Shown: one piece after another, positions 59,035 to 64,000 of the stretch
Layout: the number at the start of each line of letters is the position of its first letter
Numbering within the stretch: position 1 is the first letter of the stretch
Source of the DNA: Xiphias gladius
Lineage: Eukaryota > Chordata > Actinopteri > Istiophoriformes > Xiphiidae
Assembly (NCBI RefSeq): GCF_016859285.1
Contig: NC_053422.1
Location: 16,359,001 to 16,423,000 of the forward strand
Length of the DNA: 64,000 nucleotides
Reading direction: 5' to 3'
Position numbers and translations under genes: made by a program
The notes under the pieces: generated by a model
The model's database searches: none
Told to the model about the DNA's origin: nothing
The model's input: the letters and a program-made list of their open reading frames with translations, nothing else

Positions 59035-61924
59035 GTGAGTGGATGTAAATAGATGCTCTGGATGGGATGCGCTCCCCTCCCAGTGCGGCGGTGGTGATGG
59101 GGCTGGAGAGAGAGGGACTAGATGCTGAAGGTTTAACCTACTGCGTCTGTTCACATATCGACAGCTTCGCCTCTGCAATATTGGCGACTCCACCTATGCA
59201 TGCTCGTCGTTATGGTGCATTTAAAGATGACCTTACGCTGTTTCCTATAGATCAGTGAGGGAGTTTATTAAGGAGGCAGCAAGAAACGAGCGGCTAGGAT
59301 ACTCCACCCATGACATCATCGACTTTTTCAAGTTCATTTTCTCCCCTGCTTGTGCTTTCATCTGTTGCATTTCATTTTTAAAGCAGTGGGCGCAATTCGG
59401 AGTTGCTGTTACGGGGAGAACAGTTGATAAAGGATGGTTTCCTTCTGACAGGCCAAGATCGCTTACAATACCTGGAAATGATCTGATGGCGAATGCACGA
59501 AGCATGATATTGATGTGAAGTGATAAGAATTTGATCTTTCTTTTTAGGTGACCTTCAGGTGAAAACACTCTTGTCTGTAAACCCTGTAAACAAGGTGAGC
59601 AGCCAGTGTAAAGAAGTAGAACAGATGTGGACCCTGTTGTGACACCTTGCCTCAACAATAGAGAAGGAACAGTTTTGTCTGTCAACAAGACTCGTCCTTT
59701 ATAATCTTGCAAGTACATCTGTAAGAGATCAATGCGTGTTTTTTTTTTGTTGCAAGAAGCAATACAGCACATGCACAAGGAAAATTAGCAACAGAGCAAA
59801 AAGGGTTTTAATGGAATGTATTTGTTTTAATAGTATACATGTTGACGCTGTCCTGTGACCAGCTGCTAAAATCTAGTGCATCTCATGAATGACCTCTGCT
59901 GTTTTGGAGCACAACAGATTTATTGAGGACAACAGTTTAACTCCCTCTTTGTGGTGACTGACCTGCAAACTGCTGTGTCATTCTCCTTGCTTTCTGTCTA
60001 TAATAACCATCCTTTCTCCTCCCCACTCCCCTCACGTCCTTTCTTCCCCCCACTTCGTTTAATTAATGGAGACCTGGTTGCACCGCCATGGGAAAAAGAA
60101 AGAAAAGGCCTCTATCTCTGCCCAGATGATCCAGTTCGTCCGCAACTAAGACATAATAATGAAAAAAATCGAAGAAAGTGACAATGGAGGGTTGAAATGC
60201 TGGTTGCTTATTGCTCCTGGTCAGTTTTGGGGTTGTTTCAGGATGTGTTACTCATCCTCTGAGTCATGCAACATGTTTGCTGTGATTTTCAGTTTCAGTG
60301 GCTCAAGGGACAATATGTAGCTGTCTGATGGAAAGCTTGTATCTCCCAAATGTGAGTTTTTCAGGCTTTTAGCTTTGTACCAATGCAATTTTGACATCAT
60401 CAGACTTCTACAGCGAAAATGTATCTGAGCCTGCAGAGGAAGTTATAGCTCATCGATTAAATGGAAAATATAAAAACTGGAGTTTACATGACACTAGTGA
60501 TAAGCATTGTTGATGGAGGATAGTTGGTATTCTGATAAGAATAGATGGTTCAGTGCAAGTAGTTTGCACCTGTTGACTCTGTGTTTGTGTCTGAGTCACA
60601 GGCCTGGAGCGTGAGCGCAGATTCAGCACAAACAGGTTGTTGTGGTTGTCTGGTTCCGTGACAGAGGGACAACACGACAACCACCCAGGGAGAGGAGAGC
60701 GGATAGGGGCCCCGCATGAGCAAAGTGCACTGCCCAGGGATTCTGCTCTCTCCAAAATCCTGCCTCTGTCTTTTCCCAAGATCTTGTTGTGCTTTAAAAT
60801 CTGCTGCGTTTGTGTTTTCCATGTTTCTGAGAAAAGGCGCAGATGATGACTGCAGCATTGTTTGAGGTGTGTGCGTGTGTATGATTGGGTGAAAGGATGT
60901 TTATACATTATGCTTGCGTGCCTGGGCATGTTTTTCTACCTGTATTTGTTGTTTGCCGGCTTTCCTCAGGGTTGTAGCCTAATTAAATCGGTCATAAAAC
61001 TGAACTGACAGTGATGCAACCCTTACATGTGCCATGTCTTAAGATCATAATGATTCTCTCCCACTGTCTTTGTTGCTATTCCTCTGTTTGTATTTAGCAT
61101 CACAAAGCTGATCCAGAGATAAAAGAGACACAGCTAGCTAGTTAGCATAAGCTGGCTGCCACTTCTCCTCCCCATAGACCAGGCATACCGCTCAGCCCCA
61201 GCTTTGAATGTCAGTCCTGGATGAGGACATTGAGGGTCTGATTCACAGCTGGTATCGTGCAAATGCATCCCAGCTTCATGACTTTGATACAGTGTTTCTT
61301 AAAACTAAAACAGTGACACCTTATGTGTAAAAAAGGGCGAGTGGCCGGAAAATATCAATAAAAACCTCTGAGACTGCAAGATGTTTTACCGGCTTGATGT
61401 TTAGTTGTAAAATCAGAGAAAAGCAAGTGTGTTGTTAAATCGATCAAAGAAGGTAAGAAAAAACAACATTGTATTATTCTTTTAATTAGTAGTATAGTAG
61501 TTTTGGGACAGCATGCAAGCAGGGAGCCCAGAGAAACAAAGCTTTTAAAAGTATACTAACCCAGTGACCGACCATTAGCCAGCTACAGAGATAATTAGGC
61601 GTGAAACAAAGCCTGCAACCACAACAAGAAAGAGTATTATCATACTCTGACAGACTCAGCGAAAATAGAGTTAGGAATGTGACCAGTGAATTTTCCAAAC
61701 ACCTCAGTACATACCCAGGTCACAATTTTTTAGAAAAAACTTTCAATAATGCTTAATGAATGATGTTATGTATTTATGTACAAAAATATTGGTCCATATA
61801 TTATTTTTTAAACTCTCAAGTATTTGCATCAGATAGTACTATAAACCAGGATCACGCTGTAATGTATAGCACATCAGGTTATACACTGAAATGATTTCTG
61901 ACATTGCATTTCTTCTCCCATCAG
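59035..61924. other. apbb3: First intron of the Fe65-family gene
   Basis: AT-rich, no coding signal. Bounded by donor GTGAGT and acceptor CTCCCATCAG. Near 61090-61170 short GCTAGCTAGTTAGCATAAGC-like text suggests an old repeat, too short to name. Confidence 0.5.
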
Positions 61925-61956
61925 CTCTATCACAGCAGTGTATTCACCAGTTGGCC

Positions 61957-64000
61957 ATGATGTCAGTGCAAACCCCTCCACTCTCCCGCTCTGGCTCCTC
62001 CCCTTCAAATGTGGGTCTGGCCAATCGCAGCGGCCCCTCCTCCACCCCGCCCACCTCCCTCAGCCTTCGGTCGTCATACAACCAGCTGCTTGGGCGTGAT
62101 GTCATCAAGGAATCCACGGAAACTGGAAGTTCGGCCACTTTGCCAAAGAGCCGTCAGAGGTACGCAATGACCAGTGTGCGGAGCGCCATGGGGATAAGCG
62201 ACAACTTGGCTTTGTCCTCTAAAAACCAACCTGTGACCAGAGGGAGAGGCCTCCCCACCAAGTCCTCCTCCAGTTCAGCCCTCTACTCCTCCTCTTCCTC
62301 CTCCTCACTGTTTAATGCAGCCAACCCCAAACTGGCCAAGAATGGGGCCAACATGCAGAGACGAGCTGAGAGCCAGCAGCTGGAGCTGAGCAGGGCCACT
62401 ACAGAGGGCAAAATACACAATGATCTCATCAATAACCCAGCTTCTGACTGGCTGGAATTTGGGAAAGACAACTCACAGCAGCCCCTGTTCCGTAGAAGGA
62501 CCAAGAGCTTCTTGGAGTACCATGGGAAGGGCTGGGATCTAGACTTCAGCTGGGGAAACAAGGAGGGCAAGGAGGAGAAGAAGCAGCAGTCTTCTCCAGA
62601 AAAGGAGCAGGCTAGCCCTGCCAAGGACAGGGAGAGCCTGAAAGAGGAAAAGCCAAGCAACAAACAGACCTGCCAGGAAGAGAAGGAAGAAGTGGAGCCA
62701 GTGGTGGAGGAGGAGGAGGAGGAAGAGGACGATGACCCCACACCTACCCCAAGACAGCCCCTGTTACCAGTGGTGGTAGAAGCCCCGCTTTCCTCGGCCT
62801 CCTCCTCTTCCACCAACAGCCCAGAGTGGGTCCCTGACAACCACAACAACCCCCAGAACCAGTCTCCAGCCCAGGTCAGAGAGGAGCTCTGTGTCCAGGT
62901 TCAGGCTAGTCCACGCAGTCCCGCCAAGCCCCCTCGCAGCTCCCAGCCACGGGTGATCAAGGTGGAGCTGCACCCCAACAATGAGAATCAGTTCCTGCAA
63001 CAGTACCCACCTTCCTCCCCTAAACAGGCCCGGGCTGCAGAGAGGAACACCCCTACCAGTAACCGAGTACCCTCTTCCCTGACAGATCCAGAACCAGAGA
63101 TTGGGCTCCCTAAAGTAGGTTTAAGAATGGACCTGACTCCTGACACTCCATCAGAGGATGAAGACTCCAGCTGGACCACGCTGTCTCAGGAGACCCCATC
63201 TCCTCAGACTCCACAGGAGACAGGTTCGATATATGTGTGTTTGTCCTTTCATCTGATCTTTCTTTTAAAAAAAAATTGTATATCTGTGTCAGCCTTTAAT
63301 CATGCCTTTATTACACCCTCCTTTCATTCCCTCTTTTTCTCTCTTCCTCTTTCTACCTCCTACAGACTGTTTGATCTGGAAATTTACCAAAAGCCTCTTC
63401 TTAAGCAAGCAAGTCACTCCAGTAATACTGCTGGAACCTTTAAGGCCCCTGTGAGCCCCCTTATGGCGCAGAGAGTGATTAGGATGGACAGAAGAATAGG
63501 ATACTGCAGATAGCAGGGTGTGAAAAAGGAAGGAAAAAAGGAAAGAGAAAAAAAGCAAAGCTGGATTCAGTAAGCAATGATTGCCAAGGATTTATGACAA
63601 AACAATAGTTAGAGAATATGTGGGCATGGAGAGAAATATTAGAAAGAAGACAGGGAAAAAGAAAAACAAGCAGAGATACGAAGGGAGACAGGCTGTTACT
63701 CATTGGATCTTACTACAGGGGATTAGCCCCCGAGTTGCTATGACAACAGAAATTAAGTAGGGACAGACTGACCATCTCTGAAATTTACCCACTCCACCCC
63801 TGTGTGTGTATGTTTTTGTGTGCGTGTAGCCTTTTGTATGTGCATGGTCAAATGTGTTTTTGCAGTGCCCGTCTGTGTGCATACATACATATGTATGTGT
63901 TTGTCTGATAAACTCATGTGCAGTATGTGTTTATATATCACTATCATCCATCAGCAGATGTATGGAGGGAAGGGGACCTGCCCCCAGGCTGGCGGGAGAT
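61957..64000 (+). CDS. apbb3: Fe65/APBB family adaptor (probably apbb3), 5' part; truncated by window end
   Basis: The first coding exon is 61957-63223 (exon begins at 61925) and encodes 422 residues; the next exon starts at 63958 and runs off the window. The donor ACAG|GTTCGA and acceptor CATCAGCAG join as QETDVWREGDLPPGWREI, the start of a WW domain as in all Fe65 proteins. N-terminal landmarks match Fe65 paralogues: SLSLRSSYNQLL, RYAMTSVRSAMGISD, RRTKSFLEYH, a Glu/Asp-rich run near 62706-62740, and DEDSSWTTLSQ just before the WW exon. Fe65 proteins bind the cytoplasmic tail of APP family members through PTB domains (not in the window). N-terminal motifs resemble APBB2, but synteny with DELE1 and SPOCK1 (human 5q31) favours apbb3, so the paralogue is uncertain. 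The start was chosen at the first of two adjacent Met codons (61957 and 61960). Confidence 0.88.
63958..64000 (+). CDS. apbb3: Fe65-family WW-domain exon, partial
   Basis: Begins in phase 1 after CAG at 63955-63957 and reads DVWREGDLPPGWREI up to the last base. LPPGW is the first half of the WW signature; the second Trp and the Pro-binding face lie beyond the window. Confidence 0.85.
   Translation, partial: MYGGKGTCPQAGGR

Noticed and set aside
58550..59193. Several overlapping minus-strand frames in the CpG-rich promoter
   Set aside because: Long open frames are expected by chance in GC-rich DNA, and they conflict with the promoter and noncoding exon 1 reading.
60450..60929. 159-codon minus-strand open frame in the Fe65-gene intron
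   Set aside because: No recognisable domain, composition typical of intron, no convincing promoter or conserved motif.
62283..62849. 188-codon antisense open frame across the Fe65 exon
   Set aside because: Shadow of the low-complexity Ser/Glu coding sequence on the + strand.
63224..63513. Continuation of the Fe65 open frame past 63223 to a stop at 63513
   Set aside because: Splicing at 63223 to 63958 restores the family-typical TDVW ... LPPGW junction. The read-through part is intron-like and lacks homology.

Overview
The window is vertebrate nuclear DNA, almost certainly from a teleost and probably a percomorph-type fish. It holds intron-rich genes with consensus GT-AG splice sites, very long (TG/CA)n microsatellites, and several short interspersed repeats of teleost type (foldback Angel-like elements and small terminal-inverted-repeat elements). 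Four genes were read exon by exon. In every internal coding exon the splice phases agree with the neighbouring exon, which is the strongest internal evidence for the models.

Layout: (1) 1-30145, + strand: the 3' part of spock1 (testican-1). Eight exons run from the segment before the Kazal domain to the stop codon; the signal peptide and N-terminal exons lie upstream of the window. (2) 30146-35705: spock1 3'UTR, then repeat-rich intergenic DNA. (3) 35706-46679, - strand: a complete 19-exon Bicaudal-C family gene (913 codons; KH domains and a C-terminal SAM domain), called bicc2-like. It is convergent with spock1. (4) 46680-50493: divergent intergenic region with a composite repeat and a GC-rich promoter. 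(5) 50494-57630, + strand: a complete 12-exon dele1 (536 codons). (6) 58680-59034: GC-rich promoter and noncoding first exon of the next gene. (7) 61925-64000, + strand: the 5' part of a Fe65/APBB family gene, most likely apbb3, cut by the window end at the start of its WW domain.

SPOCK1, DELE1 and APBB3 all map to human 5q31, so the block fits conserved synteny, with the Bicaudal-C paralogue inserted between them. The genes are not functionally linked: an extracellular proteoglycan, an RNA-binding regulator, a mitochondrial stress messenger and an APP-binding adaptor. The most interesting signals are two exons (one in spock1, one in the Bicaudal-C gene) whose 3' splice sites sit directly behind TG-repeat tracts in the manner of CFTR exon 9; several foldback mobile elements; a Bicaudal-C paralogue with an altered second KH loop; and a GC-rich open frame divergent from dele1. 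No clear new biological system was found. No RNA gene or CRISPR array was recognised.
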